Below, piece by piece: positions 1 to 11,950 of a stretch of 64,000 nucleotides of DNA. Source of the DNA: Shinisaurus crocodilurus (lineage: Eukaryota > Chordata > Lepidosauria > Squamata > Shinisauridae); NCBI GenBank assembly GCA_021292165.1, contig CM037880.1, positions 225,028,467 through 225,092,466 on the forward strand, written 5' to 3'. Numbering within the stretch: the first letter of the stretch is position 1; each line of letters opens with the position of its first letter. The notes beneath the pieces were generated by a model. It did no database searches, had not been told where the DNA came from, and saw nothing but the letters and a program-made list of their open reading frames with translations. The position numbers and the translations under genes were made by a program.

Positions 1-446
1 GGGCAACAAGGATGATAAAAAGGGACTGGAAACAAGGCCCTATGAGGAGAGACTGAAAGAACTGGGCATGTTTAGCCTTCAGAAGAGGAGACTGAGGGGA
101 GATATGATTGCACTCTTCCAGTATTTGAAGGGATGTCACACAGAGGAGGGCAAAGATCTCTTCTCGATCATCCCAGTTTGCAGGACACGGAATAATGGGC
201 TCAAGTTACAGGAACCTAGATTCCACCTAAACATCAGGAAAAATTTCCTGACTGTCAGAGCAATAAGACAATGGAACCAACTGCCTAGGGAGGTGGTGGG
301 CTCTCCCAGTCTGGAGGCATTCAAGGTGCAGCTGGACAGCCGTCTGTCAGGGATGCTTTGACCTGGATTCCTGCATCGAGCAGGGGGTTGGACTCGATGG
401 CCTTGTAGGCCCCTTCCAACTCTACTTTTCTATGATTCTATGATTC
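1..446 (+). mobile_element. CR1 LINE 3' end, cut by the window edge
   Basis: The frame at 68-361 reads as the last part of CR1 ORF2 (RLRGDMIALFQYLKG, later LNIRKNFLTVRAIRQWNQLP). The non-coding tail ends in repeated ATTCTATG units, the hallmark of CR1 3' ends in birds and reptiles. The same segment recurs at 26725-26968 and 36612-37293. The 5' part lies outside the window. There is no reason to treat the 97-residue frame as a host gene. Confidence 0.88.
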
Positions 447-3400
447 CTGCCTCCGACGTCCCCAAAGGTTCCGCTCCTTCCTACTGTGGAACCGGCACAG
501 CCGTGCTGGTGAGCTGAGAGGGCGGGCAGGGGAGCAGGGCAGGCTGAAACACACAGCCCCCCCAATCCCCCATAATAAGCACCATGCGGACGTGCCCCTA
601 CAAGAGAGAGTCCATGCTGCCGAGCTGAGGCTGGACCTCGGTTCAGATCCCTGCCATCACACACTTCCGCTCTGGCTGCCTCCTTGCTGAAGCAAAAAAA
701 GTCACCCGTTTCACAAGGATGTTATAGGTACACCTGAGACAGGATACAACGCCATTTAGGCAGTACGAGGGCTACGTCATCATCACCACTGTCATTATCA
801 TTACGACTACAACTACTTAGGTCAATATAGAGACCACAAGACTACAAAACAGCAGAGGAATCGGTTATTTTTTCTTGGCCTACCTCACTGGGTTGTTGTG
901 TGGAGAAATACAGTACAATATTGCAATAAGCACCTTCTGCAATAAAATACTATGGGTAATGATACAGATTTTATGCTAAGCTGTAAAGTCTTCTGGTGCA
1001 CAGCAACCTCCCTGGCCCCCAAACCTATTCTGTTTGCAGGAGGCCAAGCTGGCTAAGCAAAGGCCTTTTGCAGGACCTGAAGCTTAAAAGAGAAGAACAC
1101 AGCGACAGCGGGTGGCGGGGAGGGGGCACAACCTGCCTTCAGCAGGGCTCCAAAGACCCTTTAGCAAAGGAAGCACAGGAAATGGCAAAGGTGAAGGGGC
1201 TGTAAAGTAAAGCTGGCTACAGATGAGGAATAAACTGACGGTTTTATTCGTGTATCAAAAGTAAGAGGAAAAGAAAAACAGGGTCTCCTAGTCAGCTGGG
1301 GCAATGAGATTTTAACAGAAGATATGAAGGGTACTCTGAACAGGTTTTGTATTCAGAGAAAAGAAAAGGAAGTTTTCACCATTGCAGAATTAGCAGAATT
1401 GCCACAGATCATGAGGTGGGGCGGAACTGCAGGGGGTGAAAGGGGGGGGAAGGGGAGGTTATCAGCGAGAATCTACACAGAGAACAAGGCCTGCGTGGCA
1501 GCCACCGACAGCCTCCTCTGCTGCTGAAGGCACCTGCTAAGAATAAAAGAGCCCCAACACGGGCTGGGCAGAAGGGTCCTCTTTCCAGTTGCCACGCTTC
1601 ACCGCTCTGCCAGTCTGAGACCAAGTGATGGAAGCCCTTCTTCTGTGAGCCACGTTTGGGCTAGAGCCGGTTCCCGGGTGGGGTCTGAAGCCACAAGGAG
1701 GCATGAGGTTCCGAGGCGCCTCAGACAAGCGCGCGGGGGCGGGGCATTTGCCTCCCTCACCGTGTCCTGGGCCTGGATGGGCATGCTCCGGCAAGCTGCC
1801 TCGCAGGCGTGAAGGAGCGGCCCCATTGGGTCCCCGGGCTCCTCGTGTGTTCCGTCTCCGTCTCCCACTCCACAGCACTCACCTCTCAGGGCGCTGGTCC
1901 AAAGCAGTCCAGGGGCAACAAGCCTGTGGCTTGTGTCCGGCTGAGGTCCTCTCCAGGAATACAGGAGCTTCAGAGGAGAAGGCCCAGTGGGGAACTGAGG
2001 CAGCATTTGGCTCCGGCTGGCCACTCCAGCTGATGGTCATGTGCTCTGAATAGCAGGCCTCTCAGTCATGCTCTGCTGGGATCCACCTGCGTCGCTGGGG
2101 ATGCGCTCTGGAAAGGCAGCCGAGCATTGGGCAATCCAGCTCACACGCGCATTCCGACCTGGCAGCTGACTAATGCTTCTTACTTCCAACTTCCTTTGAC
2201 TTCTTGGTATGATTACAGATTAACTTGCATGCAGCTATAAACGCGCCAGGAAGCTGCCCAGAGGCCCAAAGTCTAATCGTGGCCCCACATGAGAAGCGAT
2301 TAATGCGGGAAGTGCAGGTGAAGGGCTGCTCCCAGGGTACCTTGGCAGGTCACATGTTCACACTCAGAGAGGAAGAGAGACCCCCTCCAGGGAGTGCAGG
2401 TCACAGACTACCGAAACCCAGAAGAATTGGGTGCACACTCATTGGGAGGGAGCATGTCCCAATTGTAAATGCATGTACTCGGAAGCTGGTGCTGTTTGTC
2501 TCAACAAAGCTTATTTGCAAAAGTAAATGATTTAGGGTGCAATCCTGTACTGGAGTTATGCTGGCTGAGGGGCTCCACCCCTGACGCTATGCTCAGTATT
2601 AGTAGTTCATATGGCGATACGACGGAAATCCAGGTCCACGGCACACCCCACGCCCTGCCTTGCCCAATGCCCAGGTTCCGTGTGTATTTCCTGTATGCCA
2701 CATTGTGCTTCCTATTTCAGGGCGCGTCTTCCATTTTTCTAGGGTAGCATCCAAGCACCAAATTGGAGCAGAATATATTAGCAATGGACCTCCTTTGATG
2801 TGGGCAGCATTTTAGAGTTTACCTACAAGACACTTCCAGTTGGAGGCACACGAGGTCAGAAACTGGAGAAGGAATTAGAAACGTGTTGCTCAGGTCTTTC
2901 CCCATTTTGAGATGACACCTCCCATGTGCTACACATCCTGTGAGTGGCAGCATTCGTCTAATTGCAGTGTTGTTTGCTTGGACCAGAGTGTCGAGTCACT
3001 GGGAGCTGAACCAGTGGCTGAGCACAGGGGCTCCCGTGGTGGTGGGTGGCTGCATCCCCTGGAGCCAGAGTTCCCGAGCTGACTCCGCACATCCTATGGG
3101 AACAAATGCCAAAAGCCCTTAGGCGTGCCCTGCGACCCTTGGATCTCAGGGCAGCCACCCTTTCCTTCCCCTTCCCGATGGATTCACTGTGCACTGACTG
3201 GGTGGATTTCTCCATCCTGAGATAAGAGAGAATAAGCAGGAAAGTCTGCAAACCAACCCCGGTCTCCCGGTCTCCACTCACTGTTCCACAAATCTTTCAG
3301 CACCCAATTGCATCACCAAAGACTGCCAGTGCCAAGCAGCCCTCCGGGCTGAGGGGAAGAGGGCAGGCTCCCACCTGCCCACTGCAGAGTTGGGAAGATC

Positions 3401-3515
3401 CCAAGCTAAGGGCACCACCCTTAGCTTAATGCGGCAATAAGATGCACACGTTCGTTTATTACATTTGAATGAGGTTCTGCCCAGATGTTGAGCCAGGGTC
3501 TGCTGCTGCAGGTGC
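447..3515. other. Unassigned non-coding stretch
   Basis: No exon with plausible splice sites, no RNA gene and no clear repeat family is recognised. Open frames on both strands are short and overlap each other without family resemblance. It may contain old, diverged repeats that cannot be named by eye. Confidence 0.4.
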
Positions 3516-3523
3516 TTCTAGGG

Positions 3524-3658
3524 CAGTGTTTCTCAACCTTGGGTCCCCAGATGTTTTTGGCCTACAACTCCCAGCATGCCCCAGCCAGCTATGCTGGCTG
3601 GGGCATGCTGGGAGTTGTAGGCCAAAAACATCTGGGGACCCAAGGTTGGAGGACACTG
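3524..3658. mobile_element. Palindromic hAT hairpin element, copy A (135 bp)
   Basis: Almost the whole element is one inverted repeat: the left arm ends in a CCCCAGCCAGC-type core and the right arm is its reverse complement. Termini are CAGTG and CACTG. It is flanked by an 8-bp direct repeat, TTCTAGGG (3516-3523 and 3659-3666). An 8-bp duplication and CAGTG ends fit the hAT superfamily; the central TA of the target fits the Buster-type preference nnnTAnnn. It has no coding capacity. Confidence 0.85.
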
Positions 3659-3666
3659 TTCTAGGG

Positions 3667-5385
3667 AAACCCATCTCCCTGTGTTTCTGAGACAATGCTG
3701 TGCGCACTGGCATCACTGAGGGCAACGGAGCGGCACAGTCGAGAGGCAGTGTGGGCTGCTCGTGTGCACCTGTCAGCCGCTCAGAACTAGATGACTCTGC
3801 AGCCATTGTCCCAATCCAGACGTCTAGTGCGCACGCGGGTACTCTGGACACATGGACGTCCACAGTCACTTCAGCTTTGGGCAGACCGCTCCCAGGATGC
3901 CGTGCACATGTGGAGCCAAGAAGCCCCAGCTTCCCCAGGAGCTCCAAGGGTATTGGCGATATCCACCAATCCTTGGTCTGGACTCTCAGTTCTACCCTCT
4001 CCGGGCTTTGCACAACTCCTCTTCACTTCAGTGGGGCTTGCACGGTGGATTGTGTCCACACGGTCTCTCTCCTGTTGGTCACGGCTTCCCTGCTAACACT
4101 TCCGTCCTGCATGGAGAACTATCTGCCTTCATCTCCCGTTCCAGAAGCAGCAAAGGTAGGTTTGATGGACCTCTAATGGATGGGGAATTCAGGCTCCTGG
4201 CTTCTTGCTGCCAAAAAGATTGCTGAGAAATGCACTGCTCTCATTATCTGGCGCACTGCCTGCTCTTGTCCCGAACAGTACATTAGTGCAAAGGAATCTT
4301 TATTCCCCAGCCCAACTATCCAGTCTGAAGATATGGAACAGAATTGGGACTAGAAGCCCTTTCTACTGAAAGAATCAGTGGGGTCCAACTGGGTGTGGTC
4401 CTGGGTGCCCAGCCTCTGTCCTCCTGGGCCCCCATCATGCAGCCGGGGGTGGACCCCTGGCCCTCAGCCACCGCTCCAGAGCGGGCCAGAGATTGCTATC
4501 TCGGAGGCACGTTCGGTCAGGCCTTGGTTCCTTGAGTTCATGGTTCCTGACACGCACGACGCCTGCTATCCTCATCGGCATCTCTTTCCCTTCATTACTG
4601 ATACTAATGGACAGTAATTATATAACATCCACCTTAATTACTGTGACAAAGAGATAGAACTATGCTTGTAGTATACTGAGACAGTTGTCTCCATTTTGAA
4701 TGTGAGGCACCCAGCCTGTTTGGTCCACTTCCCTTTGGCTACAGTGTGGCGTTCGTTCCATGCCCCAGTGCATATTCTGACCACGGGACCATACCCTGTG
4801 AACGTCTTTCTTTGACCACCAAGTTTTTCTTTGGCCATTCACCTAGCCATTAGGGTGACACCACCGCTGATTACACTGAACAGGTTCCCAAGTAAGTGCC
4901 AGAGAATTGTTTGTGCCCACATGGGATATGACACGTCCTGGTCAAGAATCCCTTTCCGTTTCCTGTATAAGGCTCCTTGTTCCCATCTCAGGGGGGGAAT
5001 GGGCAGCTATGCTTCAGTCTGCCACAGACACGGACTGGCGAGACGGAATCAACGGGCCCTGGGAAATGAGACAGGCTTTGCTTCCAGAGCGTCACAAAAC
5101 GGACTCTTGTGATGCTCCAGCATTTCGCTCCTAACAAGCACCTTGAGCAAACCATGTGCATGCCGTACCAGATGAGGAAGTGCGCCCCATTTGTGCTTCC
5201 TTCGCTCCTTGCGCACTTGGGTATAACTGCAGGGCAGGGGCACTAGCAGTGGTGCCACCGCCAACGTGAAAGCTGCCTGGCCGCTCCTTCGACTCGTGTG
5301 TTAAAGGTCACCACAGAACAATTTTGTCAGCGACAAGCAAGTGAGTCATCCAGGGTCACTTCTGGTACTGTGACAGTGTGACCTG
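3667..5385. other. Unassigned non-coding stretch
   Basis: Nothing is recognised on either strand. Frames such as 3700-4176 (+) and 3459-4013 (-) overlap on opposite strands and the hairpin element; they show no domain and no splice logic. Confidence 0.4.
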
Positions 5386-5655
5386 GTTTGCACGACATGA
5401 CAGCCCATGGGCTAAACAACCCATGGGCTGTTGGGGGACGAGCGGGAGGGAACGGTTAACCCATGGTTTGCTGTTGGGTTAACTACTGGGTTGTTTAGCC
5501 CCTTAACAACCCAACAGTCCATGTTCAGACAACATGCCCAGCAACGTGAAGGAGCCACTTGTGCTGTTTAAATGCAGAAATGGTGGGCATGCAGGAGGCA
5601 GCGGGAGGCAGTTGTTTAACCCATGGGCTGCCATGTCATGCGAACTGGCCCTTAC
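5386..5655. mobile_element. Small foldback element (MITE-like)
   Basis: The left end (GTTTGCACGACATGACAGCC) is matched in inverse orientation by the right end (GGCTGCCATGTCATGCGAAC). Several CCCATGGGCTG / GTTTAACCCATGG blocks repeat inside. It has no open frame. A target duplication is not clear. It resembles the ends of the larger foldback at 42.75-45.07 kb. Confidence 0.6.
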
Positions 5656-5874
5656 AGTTGAAAAGGATGGGTTCCAGTGGTGGCTGGTGGGGCAGAGAGC
5701 AGGGTCAGCACTGGTGGAGCCAAGGGGTCACTGTAGGCAGAGCGGCTGCATCCCCCCCCCTCTTGCAAAGGCTCCTGTACAACAACATAGAAAAGCAGTA
5801 TTTTGAATCCAGCGGCACCCCACTGCAAAAGGGGAAACTGAGGCAAATTAATTTTAAGATCATGCCTGCAAAGC

Positions 5875-5902
<28 letters not shown>
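5875..5902. repeat. (TG)n microsatellite
   Basis: About 14 uninterrupted TG units. Confidence 0.97.
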
Positions 5903-5906
<4 letters not shown>

Positions 5907-8330
5907 CCACACAATAATACTCCTTTGGAAACACATTTTTCTGTTCCAAAAGGAATCCATATTGAACAGAAAAGAGAAACTTAGGTAAGTGACTTTAAGA
6001 TCATAAGTGCAAAGCACAGAGGGATCCACACAACAACATAAAAGCACTCCCACCCCACCCCCATGCTCACCCCTGCACCCCAAGACAAAGAAAATAAGTA
6101 GGAAAAATGGAAATAAATGGTGGGGAATAGCAGGGGGCAGCGGGCTCCCCCAGCACGGTTACTCCCACTTCCCCAGGATGCCAAGTTTAAAAAAGGCGGG
6201 GGGGGGAGAGTTGGGAAAAAGAAGGGAAGGGGGGCAGGAGCTGAACGAAAACCAGTGAGAAATAGGTGCCTGCCAGGAACCCCCACGCCCCATGACTGCT
6301 CCCATGCCCCCTTCCCACACTGACAGGCAAAAAGAAAATAAAGGCCTTCTTAAAAATTAAAAAGCAAAGCAACTTACTGCAGTGATCTCTTCTGGCTGCG
6401 CTGCCGTCTGGGGCCACCGTGTCAGCAGGTTTCTCTTTTAACTGGAAAGAGGCTTGAGTTATTGCGTAGAAAGAAGGGTAATATGTGATCAGAGATGTAT
6501 CAGGTGCTTATTTGTGGACACAAATAGTCAGAATGCGGCTATAGGAAGAAATGGCCGGGGTGGGGGGGGTGAGAGCAGCAGGGGAGGGAACAGAGCTCCG
6601 TGGCAGATTTTTGGCTGTTTGGCGGGGGGGGGGGAGACAGCTCATGCCTGATGGAGCTCCGAGCCCTCCCGCTGGGCCTCTCCCTTCCACCAGGTTTCCC
6701 TTATGCCCACCATATCCATGTTCTCCTTTAAAACCAGGCACTCCAAGGGCTGCTCCACACGAGGCTTTGAACCCACCTCTTTACCATGGCTTCTGCTTCT
6801 GGATTCTTTATGGGATTATGATCGACTCCTTTACACGTGTTTCTTTTTTGGGGGGTGTCTGTCTTTCTCTGCCTGTCCATGTTCCGTTACACAACCACAA
6901 GGTGGCGCTCTGGTGTAACGGAATTGCAAAAATACACAAGCTTTTCATTTCGGTTCATTCTGCCACTTTCAGATAATACCTGACTTTCCTCGCTCTAAAA
7001 AAAAAGTCACAGAAATGCTTGGAAAGCATGGGAGAGGCCCTGAAGGATGACGCCATGGTGTAAAGCACCCACAAACTACCATCAGTGAGGAATCGCGAGT
7101 GCACAATAAATACCCCGTGTAGGGAAGCCCCAACGCGCCCTCCTTGGCTCGGAGGCGGCTTCTCGCGTTAGCACAGGGTACACGTGGTGTCCCACAGCAC
7201 ACGTCTCTGGTAGTGTGTGCATTTCCCTCTTACAGTTTGTTGTGGCCTATTCCAACCCCATCAGGTCAATCATTTTCACCCTAATCTCCCAGGAATGCTT
7301 GTCCCTGAATCGGAAGCTCCCTGGCTCCTGTTGGGTTTCCCGTAGGAGTCGGTTCAAAAGCTGCTCTGCCACCTTTTCGACATTACACGCAGGTCCAGCT
7401 TGTTCCCAAAATGTTCCTCAGTCAGTGCCTAGTGAATCTGAACCCTCCCCCCCACCCACCCCCGTCTCATCCACACAGGGAGAGCCCCCCGCCCCACCTG
7501 CTGAACTGGCTACCTTTGGGCTTCACTCGGCCCCAGTGCAGCCGGGCCTCGACACCTGCAAGGTCCTACACGTGGCGCTCAACTGTAACCAAACTCTGGT
7601 TAATTACACTAATAATTAGACAAAATCTGTATTTCTGGTCGGTAGCAAAGAGCCCAGTGATTCTCCACGCCCGGCATAATTAGACTCTGCAGCCGCATAG
7701 CACGCAGGAGCTGTCATCGGTGACGGATTGGGACCTTCCCGGGATCTGGGGAAGCGCTGCCAGGAGCGCTGAGTCATCCGTGGAAATTAAAGAAAGAAGC
7801 AGCCTCTCAGGAAGCAACGTTTCTGCTTCCTTCACCCCCTGGAGCCTCCAGAGCCTGAAACGCACATTCAGAAGTCGCTGGATCCTGATGCGTGTCAGTC
7901 CCGTCCCCCCCCCCCCGAGCCCTTGTGCAAGCAGCTGGGGTTGGGCAGCATGAGGGGGGGGGGTGTCAAGTCCAGCCTCGGCTATGGAGCCTGTGGGTGG
8001 ACTTGGGCCAGCTACTCTCTCAGCCTCACGTCCTCATCTGCACAATGGGCCCACTGCGCAAGGCTGTTGCGAGGACACACGGACTGAACTGTAAACTAAA
8101 GAGAAACATTTGGCAAATCAAAAACAGCAGAACTACAGAGGAGCGGGTGCCCATCCCTGCAGCAATAAATTGAATGAGCTCTTGAGACCTTTCTGTCCAG
8201 GTCTCAAAAAATCTCACACTGGGAGGCATAGGCAACGGTTCGGGCTGGGCGGGGCCCATGGCACCATTTCTCACCCGAGTGGTGGAGGTGGCTGGGTGAA
8301 GGCGGCAGCGGGGCAGTGGGCAGCATCCCT
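5903..8330. other. Unassigned non-coding stretch with poly-G runs
   Basis: No exon or named repeat is recognised. Several G runs of 7-9 bases or more occur (around 6196, 6624 and 7956), with C runs near 7445 and 7905. An AT-rich block near 7585-7690 could be a non-coding element, but there is no evidence of function from one sequence. Confidence 0.35.
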
Positions 8331-8522
8331 ATTTTATTTATTTATTTATTACATTTATACCCCACCTTTTTTCCTGCAAGGAACCCAAGGCGGCTTACAT
8401 AATCCTTCTCCTCCTCTCCATTTGATCCTCGCAACAACCCTGTGAGGTAGGTTAGGCTGAGAGTCAGTGACTGGCCCAAAGTCACCCAGTGAGCTTCATG
8501 GCCGAGTGGGGACTAGAACCTG
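8331..8522 (-). mobile_element. Sauria-type SINE, antisense, 5'-truncated
   Basis: Read on the minus strand it gives the body and tail shared with 14834-15074 and 49675-49910: CTCAGCCTAACCTACCTCAC, then GTAAGCCGCCTTGGGTTCC and an AT-rich end. The tRNA-like head is missing or eroded. Confidence 0.85.
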
Positions 8523-8726
8523 CTGTCACTGGGGGGCTTCCCTTCTCAGCAGGCAGAGGTGCTGACCAAGGGCAAACCGCACCAGTCACCCCTGTGCTCC
8601 CCAACTTGAAAACCTGCCCCCTTCCTTGCTCTTCCCGTGAACAGGATTCCCCTTTGGGCCCACCTTCTGGGACAGTTTTCCCTTTCTGCCCAATAGTCAT
8701 CTCAATCGGGCATTTTGATGGGATTC

Positions 8727-8880
8727 TTATATATTTATTATATTTACGTATATCCTGCCTTTCCTCTAAGGAGCCCAAGGCGATGTGCATGATCCTCCTC
8801 CTCCCTATTTTATCCTCACAACAACCCTGTGAGGTTAGGCTGAGAGTCACGGACTGGCCCACAGACACCCAGTGACTTCC
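8727..8880 (-). mobile_element. Sauria-type SINE fragment, antisense
   Basis: A second, more diverged copy of the same SINE body (GGCTGAGAGTCACGGACTGG on the plus strand). The tail begins in TATATTTATTATATT and the head is absent. Confidence 0.75.
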
Positions 8881-9600
8881 CCGGGGGGAAGAGCAGCAAA
8901 GTCTGTCTGCTGGGCAAGATTTAGCTGCAGCTGCCTGGGCCCTCTCACTTCCCCGTCAAATGTGGGTCTGGCGCGCGCCCCCCACCCCCATAGAGAAGCA
9001 TTGTGTAGCTATTCCGTCTTTTCCTCCTTAAGCAGCGGTGGGAAAACACGGGAGGGTTACAAATTGATGGCAGCGAGGTCTGGACCATGGCTAAATTCTG
9101 TGAACGAGGCAGGGCAATCCCATAACGAAAGCCTCTCCTGGAAGCACCCGGAGGGGCCGCTCAAATAAGGACCTGCTGCTGCTGCTGCTCCCGGGAAGCC
9201 ACCCTCGCCACGGAGTCCGCTTGAGCAGCTGCGCCACCTGCTGTCGCTTTCGAAAATGGCCGCGCGATGTACTCCTGGCAGGTCACGGTTCGCTCGACGC
9301 TAACCAAGCGAGGCATCCCCAGAAGATGCTCGGCTCACAGAAAGGGGGATTTTGAAATATGGCTCAGTGCGCAGCTGGGTTTCAAGCAGGTTTTGGGAGT
9401 GGAAGAAAGAAACCGATGCAGTTTCAGAAACTGAAAGCGGAGCGTCCTCTGGTTTTGCCAAGTGGAGGGTCTCTGCTGCAATTAAAAGTTTGGGAGAGGT
9501 TTTGGTGGGGGATCTGTATCATAGATCAATCTGCGGAAGAGATTAGCTTCGCGAAGGGCCAGGAAAGGCTGGCTCATCACCGGGCCTGGCTCTTCTCCTG
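8881..9600. other. Unassigned stretch before a CpG island
   Basis: It contains a short (CTG)n run near 9171-9188. CpG frequency rises from about 9200, and the stretch could be the flank of the island that follows. No exon is recognised. Confidence 0.35.
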
Positions 9601-10470
9601 TGATGGGGGGGGGCAGGAAAGTAAGGCGGAGGCGCCGCTTTTTCAACAGTTCTGAGCTGCCCTCAAGCCCCAGCAGGGAAGGGTCGGGCGGGAAGCGGCG
9701 CTGCGCCTGCCTGCCTGCCCCCCCCCGCCCGCCCGCCCGCCAGTGGGGCTCGTGCGGGGCAAGGCGCAACGCGTGCGCGTGCTGCTGGGGCCCGGCGAGC
9801 GGGGTGGGGCGCCGGCGCCCCTCCTGGAGCCTCCCTTTGGCGCCGTCCACGGGCCGGTCGTGCGCGAGGCGTGCGCGGCCCGCGGAGCCTGCGCCGGCCC
9901 GCCTTCCTCTCGGGGGCGCCGTGGCTTCGCCTCGGCCGCCATCCCGCGCCGGGCCGCGAGGGGGAAGATGCGGCGGCCCGCCCCGGGGGGGCTCACCTGC
10001 CGCCGGCGCCGCCTCGGGCCCCGCGGAGCGGCAGTTGGGCCCGGCCCGCACGAGGAGAGGCGCCGCGGGCCGGGCCGGGCCCTCCGAAGGCAGCCGCTGC
10101 TCTCCGGGCAGCCTCCGGGACGCGAAGGGCCTCGGCGCCTCCGGGGGATAGTTCCAGGCGCGGCCGAGGCACCGCGTCGAGAGGAGCGCCCCGCCCGCCG
10201 GCCGGCCCGCCCGCCGGAGAACGCGGCCCCCAGGGCCGTGCCGGGCTCTTCCTGCGAATTCCCAGGATCCAGCGCTGGACGGGGCCGCCTCGGGCCCCGC
10301 ACTGCTCAGCGCAGGAACCGGCTCAAGGCGGCGCCCCGACGGGCGGCCGCGCGGCCGCTGCTTGAGGACCTCCCGCCGACCGGGAAGCCGCTTCCCTTCT
10401 CTGCCTGCCCTGCTCCGACGCGTGTGTGTGTGTGTGTGTGTTGTGCGCGCGCGCTGTTATTTTGCGCCCG
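9601..10470 (-). promoter_or_regulatory. CpG island, candidate promoter and first exon of an unknown gene
   Basis: About 850 bases are very rich in G, C and CpG, unlike the flanks. On the minus strand a strong donor reads CAG|GTGAGC, with the exon's last base at 9997. That suggests a first exon transcribed toward lower coordinates. Long open frames on both strands here follow from the base composition, and none shows a known domain. A minus-strand ATGGCGGCC near 9943 lies after the donor, so it would be intronic if the donor is used. No partner exon could be identified, so no gene is named. Confidence 0.5.
10421..10454. repeat. (TG)n then (CG)n microsatellite
   Basis: An alternating purine-pyrimidine run, TG units followed by CG units, at the edge of the CpG island. 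Such tracts can adopt Z-DNA. Confidence 0.9.
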
Positions 10471-10524
10471 ACAGTCTTGGATGCCAGAGGGCAGGTTGCG
10501 GCCCCTCTTCTGTGGCCGCCCTTT

Positions 10525-10645
10525 CAGGGCTCTCCAACCTCGGGTCCCCACACGTTGCAGGCCTACACTACAGCTCCCAGAGTACCCAGCCAACGTGGCT
10601 AATGGCAAGGGATTCTGGGAGCTGTAGTCCAGCAACATCAGGGGA
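10525..10645. mobile_element. Diverged hairpin element related to the hAT palindromes
   Basis: CTCCAACCTCGGGTCCCCAC and, in inverse orientation, GGGGACCCAAAG flank a CTACAGCTCCCAG / CTGGGAGCTGTAG core. It is an imperfect relative of the elements at 3524, 17338, 43816 and 54534. Confidence 0.6.
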
Positions 10646-10711
10646 CCCAAAGTGCTGTCATCTCTCCCCCCCCCCCCCTTCTCTTTCAAGGCTAAACATA
10701 CCCAGTTCCTT

Positions 10712-11345
10712 TCAAAAAAATTTGTAAGACTCAGTTTCTAGTGCCCTGATCATCCTTGTGGCCCTTCTCTGAACTTGTTCCAGTTTATCTGAATCCTTCC
10801 TAAAGTGTGGTGCCCAGAATTGGATATATTTGAGGTGAGGTCTGACCAGCACAGAATACACTAATACCTTGGATTGCAAGTAACTGGGTCTGAGAGCGTT
10901 TTGCAAGACAAGCAAAAAATTAAAAAAAAAATTGACTTGATAAACAAGCAAGGTCTTGCAAGTCAAGGTAGGGATGTAACCGCTCGCCTCGAGCAGGCGT
11001 AGCGGGCCAAAATCAGCCCCGCTCACGCCCACCAGAGACTCGCTTTGATATAAGAGTGTTTTGGATTACAAGCACGGTTCCGGAACGAATTATGCTTGCA
11101 ATCCAAGGTATTACTGTACAGTGTAACTATTACTTACTGTGATCCAGAAATTATACTTCCATTGATGCAACCTAAAATTGCCTTTGCCTTTTTTGCAGCC
11201 GCCTCACACTGCTGACTCATATTCAGCTTGTGATCAACTCCCAAGATCCTTTTCACATGTACTATTGCCAAGCCAGGTATCCCCCATCTTATAGCTGTGC
11301 TTTTGATTCTTTTTTCCTAAGTAAAGAACTTTGCAATTGTCTCCA
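10712..11345 (-). mobile_element. CR1 LINE fragment, antisense, split by a MITE
   Basis: On the minus strand the frame reads [20 protein letters not shown], the CR1 ORF2 C-terminal motif. Removing the MITE at 10859-11116 joins the two flanks without loss (AGAATA to CAGTGTAACTATT). The CR1 therefore predates the MITE. Confidence 0.8.
10859..11116. mobile_element. Mariner/Tc1-type MITE, copy 1
   Basis: Inverted ends, TAATACCTTGGATTGCAAGT at the left and ACTTGCAATCCAAGGTATTA-like at the right, flanked by TA on both sides, as expected for a TA-targeting mariner/Tc1 element. It has no transposase. Other copies lie at 24963-25221 and 54917-55166. Confidence 0.8.
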
Positions 11346-11950
11346 TTCATTTATTACATTATATTACATTTTTATACCGCTCGATAGCCAAAGCTCTCTG
11401 GGTGGTTCACAAAAATTAATACATGCTAAAACATAATATTAAACTGTTAACATACAAAAATTTAAAACAGTTTGAAACAGCTGAAAACTATAAAATATCA
11501 GGACCTGATAAAAACAGCTAACAAGAAGCCCCATCATATGCTGTCAAATACCTGGGAAAAGAGGAAAGTTAACCTGGTGCCAAAAAGATGACAATGTTGG
11601 CACCAGAAGGACCTCACTGGGGGAGCATTCCACAATCACGGGGCCACCACTGAGAAGGCCCTATGCCTCGTTGCCATCCTCTGAATCTCCCTTGGAGAGT
11701 CTCAGATGTTGATCGTAGTATATGGGTAGATTGATACCAGGAGAGGCTCCATCAGGTACTGTGGTCATGTATGACATGACAGAACCCACAGTGCACCATG
11801 GCCATCCAATGAGGGAGCCAAAGGTCCTATGAGCAAGCCAGAGTCCACTGAAAAACAAACATACTTCCCACAGAAGTTTCCCACAGAAATGTTTATCAAA
11901 TGTTTATCAACCAAAAAAGAGGTGCACAGGGGGCTACAAGAAGGCCACGG
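11346..11950 (-). mobile_element. LINE 3' untranslated fragment, antisense
   Basis: The plus-strand TTTTATACCGCTCGATAGCC followed by CTCTGGGTGGTTCACAA is a segment typical of CR1/L2-clade LINE tails in squamates, here reversed. The exact family cannot be named by eye. Confidence 0.5.

Noticed and set aside
9643..10627. Open frames of 183-294 codons on both strands in the CpG island
   Set aside because: Their length follows from the rarity of stop codons at this base composition. They overlap on opposite strands and show only Arg/Pro/Gly-rich sequence.
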